Assembly: GCA_963930775.1 (NCBI GenBank)
Contig: OZ005705.1
Coordinates: 5,394,001-5,458,000, forward strand
Direction: 5' to 3'
DNA: 64,000 bases
Source of the DNA: Cliona cf. orientalis
Lineage: Eukaryota; Porifera; Demospongiae; Clionaida; Clionaidae
Shown in pieces: positions 33,096 to 64,000 of this stretch. The notes below the pieces were generated by a model, which was not told the DNA's origin, did not search any database, and was given only the letters and a program-made list of their open reading frames with translations. Every line of letters starts with the position of its first letter. Position 1 is the stretch's first letter. Position numbers and translations under genes: made by a program.

Positions 33096-35611
33096 GGGGG
33101 TGAAAGGGTTGAGTATTTCCTCACCATCTTGACTGCATCCTCGTATGCCTGTCTGTTTGGTTTGATATAGCCGGGGTCGGCAAACTTGATCCAGATGAAC
33201 AGTATCCACATGAATATCGAGAAGACCCAGAAGGTCAGGTGAAGGTTGTAGTGTTCCTCCAGGGACATCGGAAGAATCTAAAATTATTAATGTAAGACTT
33301 AGGTAGCATGAAGAAGTGTGTGCTGACTATTTTTTGCTTACAATATTAGGATTAACTTCACTGCCACAAAATTTTAAACCATAAAAATTTATTCTAAGAA
33401 TTTTCTCTGACTTTCCACGACAAAAAGATCTAGCTAGCAGCGATCGAGATTGAGTAGCTATCACACTATACAAAACTTACCCTTATGAAGTAGAAGGGAT
33501 AGGCCCAGATTATCATTCCACAGAGAAAGAAGACGACAGCATAACGATTTCTGCTGGGAGGACCAAACACGATAGTTCTGCAATAACAAGAATCATAGCA
33601 CCAGCATAGTCACAGCAATACTTAATTAACCACAACTATAATACACATCATCAACAAGTGTATCATACTGTGTGTTAGCCACACCCACCTCCAGTCCCAA
33701 AGGTTCGATGTGTCCTTATTGTCCAGAAATTTGACAAGCATTCGATGTCGTCTTCCCACGGCCAGCACTCGAGGGGTTTTCCCATTGCTATCGGGATCGT
33801 CAATAACAGCACCCTAAGTCATAAAACAATGGAAACAAGATCTAATAACTGTAGCTAAGGGTAAAGGTATCTGCCATACATAGGGAGTTAAACCAAGGCA
33901 ATAATAATAGTAATAATTAGTATAGCAAAGCTCTGAAGCCCAGGACAAAGTTTTGCTCTGCCTAATAATACCAGCTTCCCTTGAAGGGTATTGGTATGTT
34001 TAAAACTGTGTAGCAGGCATCAGACATCCAAGGAAGAATTAGCCATCATCGACTCCCCCTAGAGAGAGCCTATAGTTGGAAACTGCGAAATTGGAATTAC
34101 ATCATCCTTTGCCTGCTTGCATGAGCAACACACAGTTACACTGCCAGGATGGAGTATTTATTGGGCTGGGATTAGCAGTCAGAAGTACTTGTGGGTTTTA
34201 GTGTGGAATGCATATTCACCACACAATGAATATCATTAAATTTAATGCTCCATCATTTCCTCATCACTTACGTGCTCTACTAGCATCTCGGCACACTGGA
34301 TGTCCCCCTTGATGCACGCTGAGTGAAGCGGTGTCTGAAGAATGAAGAAAGAATTTCAAAATTGGACAGTGTGCACACATGCAGTTGAGTTATGACTACC
34401 TGAGCAAATGCATCTTTCTGAGTTGCACTCAAGCCAGCATTTAGTAATAGGAAGACAACTTCAGGGTATCCTGCACAGACAAATCGATAGGGGGAGAGAG
34501 AAAGTAAGAGGGTGAGTGTTTCTTGGCCAGTAGGCATTAAATTTTTTACTATTAGCAACTTGCATATCTGTCGTACTGAGTAGCCATACACATATTGCAG
34601 TGCAAAAGCTGATCACCTTTAAAGGCAGCCCAGTGGAGAGCAGTGTCTCCATTGATATCCACGTGGAACTTGTTGGCTCCCTTCTGGAGCAGATAGCTGA
34701 TGCTGAGCGACTGGCCGTACTGGGCGGAGACGATGAGGGGGGTGCACCCATTAAGATCCGTCGTATCAATCTCTACACCTTTCTCTAGAAAGAGGTCAAT
34801 GGTCTTGACGTTGCCATGGACACAGGCCCAGTGGATTGGGCGGGGCCCGTAGTCGTTATGACTGTGTTCATTAAGGGGCACCCCCTTATCGAGGAGGTAC
34901 TCTATCAAGTCGTTGTTGCCGGCCAGAGCGGCCCAGTGGAGAAATGTGTGGCCCTCTTTGTCAATTCGCTGGACAAAATCTGCATCTTCCTTTTCCACAA
35001 TCTCCCTCACCTTATTGAAGTTGCTATGTGAAACAGATAAAAGAAGAGGTCGAATGGAGGGGGTGGGAAGGAAAATACAGAGCCACCCACGACCACAACT
35101 ATCTCCAATAACCTTGAGGATTAGACCACTCCCACATCAGTGACATGTGTAATAATAGAAAGGTGGGGCTAATTAAAGATTTGGTGATAATCTTGCCATA
35201 GAGACTTATCGAGCTGTCGTTTAAATATACTATCTACCAAGTACAAGGTATACAGCTTTAAACATACACAATTCTGGCTGGGCAAGTTGTGGAATCGAAG
35301 AGCACCCCACCTACTACCCTAGCTAGGAAATTCCCAAATCTGATCTGGCAGTCTGGCACAGCCACTCTTAAATACTGGTCAACATACAGTATATCACAGA
35401 GAATACTTAGCAAAGAGGACCCTCTGACGCCCAGGTTAGTGTGCCGGGGGTGGGGTGGGGGCATAGCATGCAGTGGTGTAAAAATAGCGCCTCACCCATA
35501 TTTGCACGCGTCAACCATATCGACCATGATGGGGTCGAGCGGTGCGTCTTCCTCCTCCTTCTCCTTCACATCCTCCACGTCGCTCTCCTCCTCGTAATCG
35601 CTGTACGACAT
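31948..35611 (-). CDS. ZDHHC17/13-like: HIP14-like ankyrin/DHHC palmitoyltransferase
   Basis: Ten exons: 35611-35496, 35023-34617, 34470-34400, 34334-34272, 33813-33689, 33577-33481, 33277-33125, 32823-32642, 32414-32249, 32139-31948. They total 1572 nt and give 523 residues. An acidic N-terminus is followed by ankyrin repeats (about 40-220; [54 protein letters not shown]). Hydrophobic segments in exons 6 and 7, then the Cys-rich catalytic domain ending FDHHCPW (Cys about 393), then two more hydrophobic segments and the conserved TTNE motif. The enzyme S-acylates cytosolic protein cysteines at Golgi or vesicle membranes, with the ankyrin repeats recruiting substrate. It is shorter than human ZDHHC17 (632 aa), and 13 versus 17 cannot be settled by eye. 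Confidence 0.9.
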
Positions 35612-35775
35612 TTTCACCTAGACTAGCCTTGGGCGCCTTTTGAATCACCCCAGAGAAAGTAGAGCTAGAGATGGGCTGGGTCCACGTGTAGATGGGCGAG
35701 GTCGGCTAATGTGGGCGGGGCGAAAGTGGGTGAAGCTTCAAAGAGCACCGAGCTGCACTGTGTACAGTAGCAAGA
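35612..35775. promoter_or_regulatory. Bidirectional promoter, palmitoyltransferase / NDUFA2
   Basis: Only 164 bp separate the divergent start codons. The stretch is GC-richer than its surroundings, with several GGGCG/GTGGGCG boxes and no TATA box, as usual for divergent housekeeping promoters. Transcription starts were not determined. Confidence 0.55.
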
Positions 35776-36390
35776 ATGGCTTGGCGGCAGGCGATATCGA
35801 AGAATCTCCGTGAGGTGCGTATCCACCTCTGCCAGACTTCAAAGAGCAGTCAAGGTGTGAGGTGAGCTCCCTTGCTTTTTAATAAAGGACTGTGAATTTG
35901 TGATGTGCACTAATTAGAAACAACGGTCTCTCTGCAGAGATTTCATTGAGCAGCACTATGTCGAGTTGAAGCAGCAGAACCCAACATTTCCATTCTTAAT
36001 TAGAGAGTGCAGCGGTGTGGAGCCTAGAATATATGGCAGATACGGTACAGCAAAATTTATCAATATTTTTGTGACACCCATCAATCCTTCACACGTGATC
36101 GGATGCTTCTGATATCTCTTTATCTACACTGATCCAGATTAAACTGAACTGGTTTAAACTGCATTTACATACTAGTGCTTAATCTGGATTAACATTATGG
36201 CCCATTAATACTTTACATGTAATCCACTGGATTACTTCCGGATTCTAATCTGGATTAATGTTCTAGTGGTTTTGATTCTGTCTCTCTATTTGCAGACTAC
36301 GGAGAAGAGAGGAGTTTAGTTTTAGCCAACAAGAACAGTGAACAGGTCATGGCGGCATTAGAGTCTCTGGTAAAGGAGGGAGAGAAATAA
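35776..36390 (+). CDS. NDUFA2: NADH dehydrogenase complex I subunit NDUFA2 (B8)
   Basis: Three exons: 35776-35861, 35938-36044, 36296-36390 (288 nt, 95 residues). Strongly like animal NDUFA2: LREVRIHLCQTSKSSQGVRD, FIEQHYVELKQQNP, PFLIRECSGVEPR and a C-terminal helix EQVMAALESL. The length equals the family norm (about 99). The two Cys of the thioredoxin-like fold (HLCQ and RECS) are present. It is an accessory subunit on the matrix arm of mitochondrial complex I. All splice sites are GT..AG. It diverges from the palmitoyltransferase gene and converges on TMEM165. Confidence 0.95.
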
Positions 36391-36960
36391 CCCAGTACAG
36401 TATCAATTCTCAGACTCCTCTGGAATCTTTACCATGTATTTGCAATATTAAATATTGTGCTTCTGTACTCTCAGAGTCTGGTTTGTGTATATCAAATATG
36501 ACATTATGTATGTACCAGCTATCAGTAAGAGTATAGTCACTTATCATCAACACAGCTTATAATGGCTTGCCAGCAACAACTAAAAATTACATACTTTTGA
36601 AAAATGCTAATGGTGATGTCAGTCATGATAATTATTATTATAATTATTATTACAATTCTGACGATACAGATCCCGAATTATTATGTAGTGGTGCAATTTG
36701 TAGATAGTGCTTAAATGTATGAAATGTATACATCGACAAATACATTAATTATGTACACTACATAATGATAAATGTACATAATGATAGTTGATCCATCGGA
36801 GATTTGCTTTGCAATTGGTGTCAAAAGATAAGAGAGCGAAAGATATAATAGCTATAATAAAGTACACAGAGGATGCTATGAGTGTGCAGCAGAGTGTATG
36901 AGAATATGCACAAAGAAGAGACTGTTTATAATAGATCACCACAAACTCAGATGATCATGG
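36391..36960. other. Convergent 3' spacer, NDUFA2 / TMEM165
   Basis: 570 bp of AT-rich 3' flank between two convergent genes. Poly(A)-signal-like AATAAA variants are abundant in such AT-rich DNA, so none is called. No gene or repeat was recognised. Confidence 0.5.
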
Positions 36961-38996
36961 CTACGTGAGCGGTTCTGAATCATCTGTGCTGTGTAGAAAT
37001 GCCGTTAGGGCAAATATTAGGAACACTACACCTCCAATCAGCGTCACTGTACAAGGTGGGAGAGAAAAGGTGATATGAAATGATGGTACTATGACATTCC
37101 CATCCTTACCAGTTCGTACTGATATCCTCTGGGCAACAATCTTTCCTCCAATGACTGCCAGAGCTGTGCACAGCGCATGACCGAGAGTTCCACCCACTGT
37201 CACTCCAATGGGATTCTGCAGTACATCACATAAACCAGTACATTACATATGCACTCTCCCTCCCTCCCGCCCTCACACACTCACACATAGCATGTATGTA
37301 TAGAGATATAGCTATAATATTTATGCACTCAGTAACAATTTACTTTTTTGTGGTTAATAGGTAATTATGATGAAACCTATGGTGTAATCTATGAGGTAAT
37401 TATGAGAAAATTTAGGGCCTCGATGGAGCCCTTCCGGGACTTGAAATTCAGTGAAATATGTAGAGTATTTTGCGCGTGTATCCAGTGAATGCCTTACAAG
37501 CAGTGTGTTGCCTTCTCTGACGAGCAGCGATGGCCGAACTTCACGCGTTCTTTAGGCTGACGTAATCCCGTGGATATATATAGATAGCCCTGCGCTATAT
37601 ATTATAGCACGCACCATGAGCAGCATGCCGCTGGACCAGTCTAGCTGTACTGCGCTGTTGAGTTCTTCTTGAGTTGAAAATTTTCACTATCGAGGTCCAG
37701 AGACACTCTCAGATTCCTGATGATCCGAGGCTAGTCTGCAACTGAGGCGCTGGCCGGCATCATACTATACAGTGAAGTGAACCCACTATATTGATGACAT
37801 TTACCACATACACCATTTCAACTATGCAGCTACTGAGTGCATGGTCAAGTTTTCATTACATCCCCAGTATAAATTTACTTTTTTGCGGTTATTAGGTAAT
37901 TATGTTGTAATTATGATGTAACCTATGTCATCATAGCGCTAAAATTCAGAGCCTTTACAGAACACTTCTCAGACCTGAAAATCCACAGAATCATATATTA
38001 ACTTACATACATATCCAGCGAATACATTAAAAGCTGAGTGCTACTTTCTCCGACAAGTAATGCCAGCTGAACTTCACGCGTTCTCTTGGCTGACGTAATC
38101 CTGTGGATAAATAAAGCTAGCCTTGCGCTATTTATAGCACGCGTCATGCCACGACCGATCTGAAGTTCGGAAGCTGTACTGTGCTGTTGAGTTCATCTCC
38201 TTTGATTGAAGCATCGAAACTCGAAGTCGAAAGTTGATCTTAGACTCCATCTCTGCGATTGAGGCCCCGGCATCGATGTGTGTATTGATGACCTTTACCA
38301 CATGCACCATTAGAACTATGCAGCCACTGGGGATGTGGTCAAGGGTTCATTGTATAATGAAACACTAAAAGAAATACCCCTGGAATAATAAAAATAGTAC
38401 TCACACAAACTGCGACATCCTGAAATGCGATATATCATATAGTAAATTGTAAATTAATAACAATAATTATACTAATTATTGTGGTACACTGTTTTGAGTA
38501 CCACACTCACATAAGCCCACGTCCACAAGGGGAGTTTTAATAATTACTGTATGCCTAACAAGATTAATATACTATAGTGTCCCGGGCAAGCGCTCACTCC
38601 TGGGTAAGCACACATTTCATGGGGCCACTGTACATGTAGCAGCTTCTATATAAACGTATATATGGGATTTTGATCCCGGATTAGCGCCCACGTGGGCCAA
38701 ATCGCGAGTTATGTTTAAGTGCCCATGGGCACTTACCCGGAACACTACGGTATATATACTTTAAATATCACTAATAGAGAACACAAACCACAACACAAGG
38801 CATTACCTCTCTGGCACCGAGAATGATGGTGGTGATTTGTGAGCGATCTCCCCATTCTGCCAGGAATGTGAGGGAGAAGGCCTGAAGAAAGATGGGAGAC
38901 AGAAGTGGACCAAAGCACCGTAACCTTCTCCTCAAAGGAGGGGTACTCGTAAGAGCCTGCTCCACATCTGTAGAACCTGTTGTCAACTGAGATGGA

Positions 38997-39055
<59 letters not shown>

Positions 39056-40708
39056 CTTCAATGACACTGTACTCCTATTATTGTCCTGACAGGTAACAAT
39101 ATATACGTACACAATATCAGTTTTTACACATACCACTTCCTCCTTCTTTCTGAGTTCCTCTGAGACCTCGTCAAACTCCTCCTGTCCTTCATCGGGGCTC
39201 ATGTTCCAGCCCTCATAGAGCATCTTGAGTCCAAACAGGGCTAGGAGGGCGGTGGAGATGTAGAACGTCACAGCTCGAGGAATGATCATCGTAGCAAAAC
39301 CAAGGCACACCGACAGGAAGGTCATGAATGCCAATGCAGAGATTGCCCCACTGAATACAAGCCATCTGTATAGCAATTCATGAGTGTATGATATAGGAGA
39401 TAGTAATCATTGTCTACATGACCTTAACCCCTTCGTTGATAATTAAATTTATCATTGTAAGAAAGGGGTGGGGGATACACCATAGAGCTAGCTACATGTA
39501 GCTAACCAACAATATGCAATGTTACACACCATGTTGACTATACAGCCATCCCTGGAAACATGTTTGTAGATGTATGCCTACTGAATAGCCCCGACAATGT
39601 CATTGTTGTATTGATCACTTTTTAATGCTGCTAACAATAGCACCACTCTCGTTGGTCAAAATGAAGGATCCAATGCCAACAATGCAAACTAAGGATAATT
39701 GGCAGTTTGGCAGTCCTTTATAACCGCCAAAAATTATACACCCATACATAGTAAGGTGAGCCCACACTGAATTGCCAACCATGGGTGGTGCAAATTACCA
39801 AACTTAATTCTCACCCATATTCCTGCAGTACACAAGTAGAATATCACAATGGGGGATCCCTTTTAACAACGTCCTATTAATGAACACAGCATTATAATTC
39901 ATCACCTTGAGTGTTTCATGGCGAGAATTGCTGCAATGAAGAAGGTCTTGTCCCCCAGTTCAGAGACAATAATGACTGAGACAGAGGCTGCAAAGGCATG
40001 AAAGAAACCCAGTGAGGTCTGTTTCTTGCCCTGAGAAGCCTTATCCAGGTCTTCTTTCCCTTCCTGCTGGTTAGTCTTCTCCGGCTTATCTTTCTCTTTA
40101 TCATACGCAGCAGGGTCAACCTGCAAGAGTCAAGAACGGAATGGACATAAGTCTACTGTTGTGAATATTCGGCTATCATTTTTGTCAACATGAGATTCCA
40201 CTGAACTTGGCTACTTAGCAAGTTTGTTGCTTCTACAGGGCATGAACATTGTGGTTTTAATACATGCTATGATATAAAAAGGCTTGGTACCAGATTATTT
40301 ATTAACATGTGTTGTATCTCTATTCTCAGCACAACTCAGGCTGTATAGTTCAGTTAGCTCTATGGTCACAACAACTTGATGTGCAATGAGTTTTAATTAA
40401 AGCACCTGCACTTTCAAGTCTTCCACCTTCCCCTTCTCTCGTAATTCTTCATCCTTCTCATGGTTTATCACTTCAAATTCGTCTCCTTCCTCCAGCTTTC
40501 GTTGGTTCTCCTTCTTCTCCACGACCTCCATCTCCTTCTCCATTTCCTCCTTCTCGATCAAGATGGGCTCCCCGGGGACGTCAACCCCGGCACCGGGAGC
40601 ACGAACACCAGCATCACCTCCTCCTGCCGGCGCCTGGCAGTCAATTATACCAGGCAGCCACACGAGAAAACACACGCAGAGAACGAATTCGAAGAGCTGT
40701 CGGTACAT
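36961..40708 (-). CDS. TMEM165: TMEM165/GDT1 family cation transporter
   Basis: Seven exons: 40708-40406, 40120-39906, 39365-39134, 38986-38807, 38419-38405 (15-nt micro-exon), 37215-37110, 37046-36961. They total 1137 nt and give 378 residues, phases consistent. A cleavable signal (FVLCVCFLVWLPGIIDC) is followed by an acidic, charged N-terminal stretch longer than in human TMEM165 (324 aa). The two family signatures E-x-G-D-[KR]-[ST] appear as ELGDKT (exon 2) and EWGDRS (exon 4), each beginning a membrane triplet. The last exons give GGTLGHALCTALAVIGGKI and a final hydrophobic segment. The family moves Ca2+/Mn2+ against protons in the Golgi and is needed for glycosylation. The micro-exon encodes DVAVC, filling a conserved position (ARED.. 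in vertebrates). It is divergent with the MICU gene. Confidence 0.93.
37339..38353. repeat. Diverged tandem duplication in TMEM165 intron
   Basis: Two ~500 bp units in the same orientation (about 37339-37857 and 37871-38353). Shared landmarks are AATTTACTTTTTTG.GGTTA, CTTCACGCGTTCT, GCTGACGTAATCC.GTGGATA, TGCGCTAT...TATAGCACGC and GACNTTTACCACAT.CACCAT. The units have drifted by many substitutions. No exon was found. Both carry a CRE-like TGACGTAA. Confidence 0.55.
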
Positions 40709-40924
40709 GCTGAGCCAGCTGGGTGATGCGGTTGCACCCAGCGTCGTCGAGTTTAATAATACAGTGTATTATGCAGTACTCTGATGCAGTATATAGAATT
40801 AGAATGGACCATGGAGCGGTGGGCTTCATTTAGGAAGAAAGGAATTTAAGTTCAAAGGTCATCACGACGGCTTCAAAGGTCGAAGTTCATATTTGGGTGG
40901 GCTTTATTTCGGATTCACCTCAGT
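40709..40924. promoter_or_regulatory. Bidirectional promoter, TMEM165 / MICU
   Basis: 216 bp between divergent start codons of a Golgi-type Ca2+/Mn2+ transporter and a mitochondrial Ca2+ uptake regulator. It includes tandem TTCAAAGGTC(A/G) half-site-like motifs (about 40852-40859 and 40871-40880), reminiscent of nuclear-receptor AGGTCA half-sites. Regulation is inference from layout only. Confidence 0.5.
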
Positions 40925-43868
40925 ATGGCCTCTAAATCTCTGCGGGCTTTTCTATTCACTTTCCGTCGAGTATCGGGACCAAGAGGATACCAGAATGGTG
41001 TGAGAATTCAATTGAACGCAAACAGCCGTTCTCTAGTGACGAATTTTTCTAAGACTGGGGGTCAATACCGCCAAGGAGTGAGGCTAGGCCCTCTTATGGG
41101 TGTGGCCACCTTAGCAGCCTCGGGAATCGGCTTTTGGAACTATTTCGGAAGGGAAGAGAGTGAAATTACCCCGGAAAGTCGCCTAGCTCTCTTGCCAAGG
41201 CTTCAAGCTGCTGAGAAAAAGAGCGATGAAGTTCCCAAGAAGAAGGTGTCTCTACGTGAAAAACGCTACAAAATGTTTGCCTCAGTTGTTTACAAGGAAG
41301 AGCCGTACATGACACCTAGGGACTTCATCGAGTCACTTTTGCAGGATGAACCAAGAAGTAAGTTGATCTGACAAACTTGCTGTAGCATTCATACCGGTAC
41401 ATGTAGTTCAATTTGCTTCTATTATTCAGGTCAGTATACGGAGCGTATTGATGAGAGGACCCTCAATAAGAAGCTCAAGTCCACCCCCTCTCGCAGATAC
41501 GGCTCCAGTCACCTGTTCCGAGACATGGAGGATAAGGGTATGGCTTAGTGGTTGTACAAAAGTTCAATTGGGAGTTTTTACGAAACCCACAAGTGCTTTA
41601 GAACTCTAAGCTTGTTTAAGCCCCTTGGCGTCTTAGGTCTTCTATTGAGGTGGCAGACCCACCTAGTGCTACACTGCACTGACCAGGCCCAATTAGACTG
41701 AAATAGCTGTCTGCAGTTGCACTTTTGTTGGTACTCATTTTAGTTTTATGTACATGTAGTCAGTATCCCTTACCTTTCCAACATTCACTTGGTGTAGGTA
41801 TCCTCACGTATGCTGACTATCTGTTTCTGATCACTGCCCTAGTCAGTAAGTCCACGTTACATTTTGGCTGTGTTGCTGTTAGTATAGTGCTGAATACTGT
41901 ACCTGTTTACAGAGACGACTAGGCAGTTTGAGATTGCCTTCAAGATGATCGATGAGGACAAGAGTGACTACATTGACTTGAAGGAGTTTAGCCAAGTCCA
42001 GGAGGCTGTTTCGAGACAGAGGGATCATACTGTGGTTAGATATGATTATGCATGGTGTACCAGAGTGTTTTAACCAACCCGATCACATAAATCTGTATTG
42101 CATCATTTTTTATCGTGCCATCAATTGCAAATTGTTAAAATGCATAAATAAAAATTTTCAAGAGGCTTATTTTGACCAATTTGCAAACTTTTTCACTTGC
42201 ATACTAATGGATCCTAACTGGTAACAGTTCTAAGTACATGTATAGGTGTAATACAATGATCCCCGACAAACCAGAAACTTCCATACCTGATCCCAGAAAC
42301 TTCCATATTTGGATGTCTCATAATAACTCTCTCATACATGTAATACCTACTTTGGTTTGGCGAAGCTACCCACATGTGCTAAGCATTGTAGAGGTGATGC
42401 ACAGTAGCTTTAGTAGACATACATGTAGCTATTCCAGTACCTCCTAATCCTTTCTGTTTTCTAGTTGTTTGAGCAAAGCTTGGCCCAGAGCTCTCTAACA
42501 GTGCACCTGTTTGGCTCCAAAGGCAGGGATCGACTCTACTCCAAAGACTTCTACAAGTGAGTCTGCGACAGTCCACTCCCAGATTAAATTGGATAACTCA
42601 TTATTAATCGCTTTGTGATCCTTTTCCAGATTCATTGAAGATCTGCAAACAGAAGTCCTGGAAGTTGAGATATCCTTTGCTGTGTTTTCCCTTGACACTC
42701 CCACACACACACACTGTAACTTAATTTTTAGCAGAGGTAGTCACATCTATGCATCATATATTTGCCCCTGAGGTATTGCAGGCCCTATGCTCAGTAGGGG
42801 GGGGGGGCATTCAAAACACCAAGCTTGGTGGATATCTTGCACTAATTTAACCAACTGAAGCGGGCAATCCTCATATAACATACATGTACATAGGGAAGGC
42901 CTAAGGAGTTTCGTCGCAGTGGCTGGCTTCCTTGACTCTCTTTCTCACTTCAATAATTACTCGTTGGGTGGTGAGCGATCAGGTACCATCACTGATGAGG
43001 ACTTTGCCCGTATCCTACTGCGTCATACCGCCTGGGACCTAGACCCTGTCCTTCAGCGACTCAGGAAGACACCAAGAAAGGTGAGATAAATAAACTGGTA
43101 CACTGGTAAATATCTCCAATGCCACAGAATTTGTAGTGATTGTATAGGTGTAGTTTTATGGTTTATGCAACCTGTTCTTTCCTTGTGTAATGAAACAATT
43201 ATTATACAGCAATGAGAAAGTGCAATTAGTGTAATCTCGTTATGCGTGAGAGAGCTTTGCTTATAGGATGTTCATAATGTACGGGTTAATTTTTATTAAT
43301 TTTGTTATTCCTCATACTAAAAGGGTGTCAAGTTTGAAGATTTTTGTGACTTTTGTCAGCTGCTCAATTCTCTGGAGGACTTTGGCATAGCCATGACCAT
43401 GTACACCATTGCCGGCACTCCAGTCACACAAGAGGAGTTTGCTAGAGCTGCAAAGGTCTGCATCGGCAAGTCCCTCAACAAGGAGGTCGTCAGCACTGTC
43501 TTTGATATCTTCGACGTGGACGGTGAGTGTATGTGAAGAGAGACAGAGAGAGAATGAGAGAGGGGAAGGGGGGAAGGGGAAGGGAATGATTAATAATCAT
43601 AGTGGTCACTTCTTCCTCAGGTGATGGGCGATTGAGTTACCGTGAATTTCTTGTTGTGATGAAGAACTGGAAATTGAGAGGTTCCAAGGTAACAGTGTTA
43701 CACTGAGCTAAACTTGCAGGCTAAACCGCATGACTGTATGCCCAGAGTCTCTTGTGCAACATCTCTAGTTTGTATATATATCTTGTGTTGCAGATGCGGG
43801 AACACAAGAGCCTAGGTGCATGGGACTCATTCAAGACCTGTATCAAGATGGAAATGAAGAATCGATAA
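40925..43868 (+). CDS. MICU2/3-like: Mitochondrial calcium uptake protein, MICU2/3-like
   Basis: Ten exons: 40925-41357, 41430-41537, 41798-41845, 41913-42034, 42465-42556, 42630-42669, 42949-43080, 43324-43522, 43621-43688, 43794-43868. They total 1317 nt and give 438 residues. The Arg-rich N-terminus (RAFLFTFRRVSG) suits a mitochondrial presequence; a hydrophobic segment lies about 57-75. Family blocks: YMTPRDFIESLL, LTYADYLFLITAL, EF-hand 1 DEDKSDYIDLKE (~210-221), FIEDLQTEVLEVEF, EF-hand 2 DVDGDGRLSYRE (~389-400). Both canonical loops have acidic residues at positions 1, 3 and 12. MICU proteins gate the mitochondrial calcium uniporter from the intermembrane space. MICU3-like features (NLQTEVLEIEF, TVFKIFDVD) fit slightly better than MICU1. 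Intron 6 (42670-42948) is AT-AC. Confidence 0.9.
42670..42948 (+). other. U12-type AT-AC intron in the MICU gene
   Basis: The donor reads ATATCCTTTGC directly after GTTGAG, matching the near-invariant U12 consensus ATATCCTT. The branch-point motif TTCCTTGAC lies 14-22 nt before the 3' end, and the intron ends ...CTCAC before TTCAATAAT. Splicing at these sites keeps phase 0 and gives VEFNNYSLGGERSGTITDEDFA, which follows the family pattern (EIEFLSYSNG...ISEEDFA in MICU3). No GT..AG alternative keeps both frame and homology. Confidence 0.85.
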
Positions 43869-44133
43869 CTAATTTGAATTATTTATTATTTTTACCACAC
43901 TTTAGCTAGATTCAGATGTAGCTAGCTAGATCTTTGAAAAAATTATATTATATATTAGTGCAGAAAAGTTTTATCAGGCAATGGTCGACAAAAGTGTTAG
44001 TACCCATTAATGAGTAGGAACATCCCCAATATGATATCCAATCTATGCTTCAATTGCCATTCAGTATCTTGATCACAAACTCAAAGAGCAGGGAGAAGTT
44101 AGTAGTTTGAGTCGCGTAGCCAGGCATTCAAGT
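43869..44133. promoter_or_regulatory. Short spacer / presumed promoter of scaffold gene
   Basis: 265 bp between the MICU stop and the ATG of the next plus-strand gene. It must contain the MICU 3' end and the promoter or 5' UTR of the scaffold gene, unless an upstream non-coding exon exists. AT-rich; no motif stands out. Confidence 0.35.

Positions 44134-64000
<19,867 letters not shown>

Overview
The window reads as nuclear DNA of an early-branching animal. Genes have many short exons and mostly 50-500 bp introns with GT..AG borders. They encode metazoan families (MOXD1-like, CNBD2-like, HIP14-like ZDHHC, NDUFA2, TMEM165, MICU), and the tRNA-Asn genes are of eukaryotic type. Compact introns, tight gene spacing and dense small inverted-repeat elements make a demosponge a reasonable guess. 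That assignment is inference; no species marker was recognised. All gene models were built by hand from reading frame, splice sites and family memory.

Left part (1-27.4 kb): a tandem array of three minus-strand DOMON plus copper type II ascorbate-dependent monooxygenase genes (MOXD1/DBH family). Copy C (27379-22919) and copy B (21457-9741) are complete 13-exon genes with an open frame throughout. Copy A (9117-4547) keeps exons 1-8 and 21 nt of exon 9, then is cut by a DIRS-type retrotransposon (about 1815-4546) with reverse transcriptase/RNase H and tyrosine recombinase frames. A and B are so alike, introns included, that presence/absence comparison exposes several mobile insertions with empty sites.

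Middle part (27.5-43.9 kb): compact housekeeping-type genes. They are a CNBD2-like cyclic-nucleotide-binding protein (minus), a HIP14-like ankyrin/DHHC palmitoyltransferase (minus) head-to-head with complex I subunit NDUFA2 (plus), and TMEM165/GDT1 (minus, with a 15-nt micro-exon) head-to-head with a MICU2/3-like mitochondrial calcium uptake regulator (plus). The MICU gene holds one intron with every hallmark of a U12-type AT-AC intron.

Right part (44.1-64 kb): the first ten exons of a large plus-strand gene for an adaptor/scaffold with a helical N-terminus, a ubiquitin-like segment, an SH3 domain, a long proline-rich region and the start of a PH domain. It runs off the right end. Its introns hold four tRNA-Asn(GTT) genes (three plus, one minus), two of them in a tandem duplication, plus many microsatellites.

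Functional reading: the left cluster looks like an expanding secreted or membrane-tethered copper oxygenase family of unknown substrate. The centre pairs a Golgi-type cation transporter with a mitochondrial calcium regulator across a 216 bp shared promoter, and a palmitoyltransferase with a complex I subunit across 164 bp. I saw no CRISPR array, operon or bacterial-type system.
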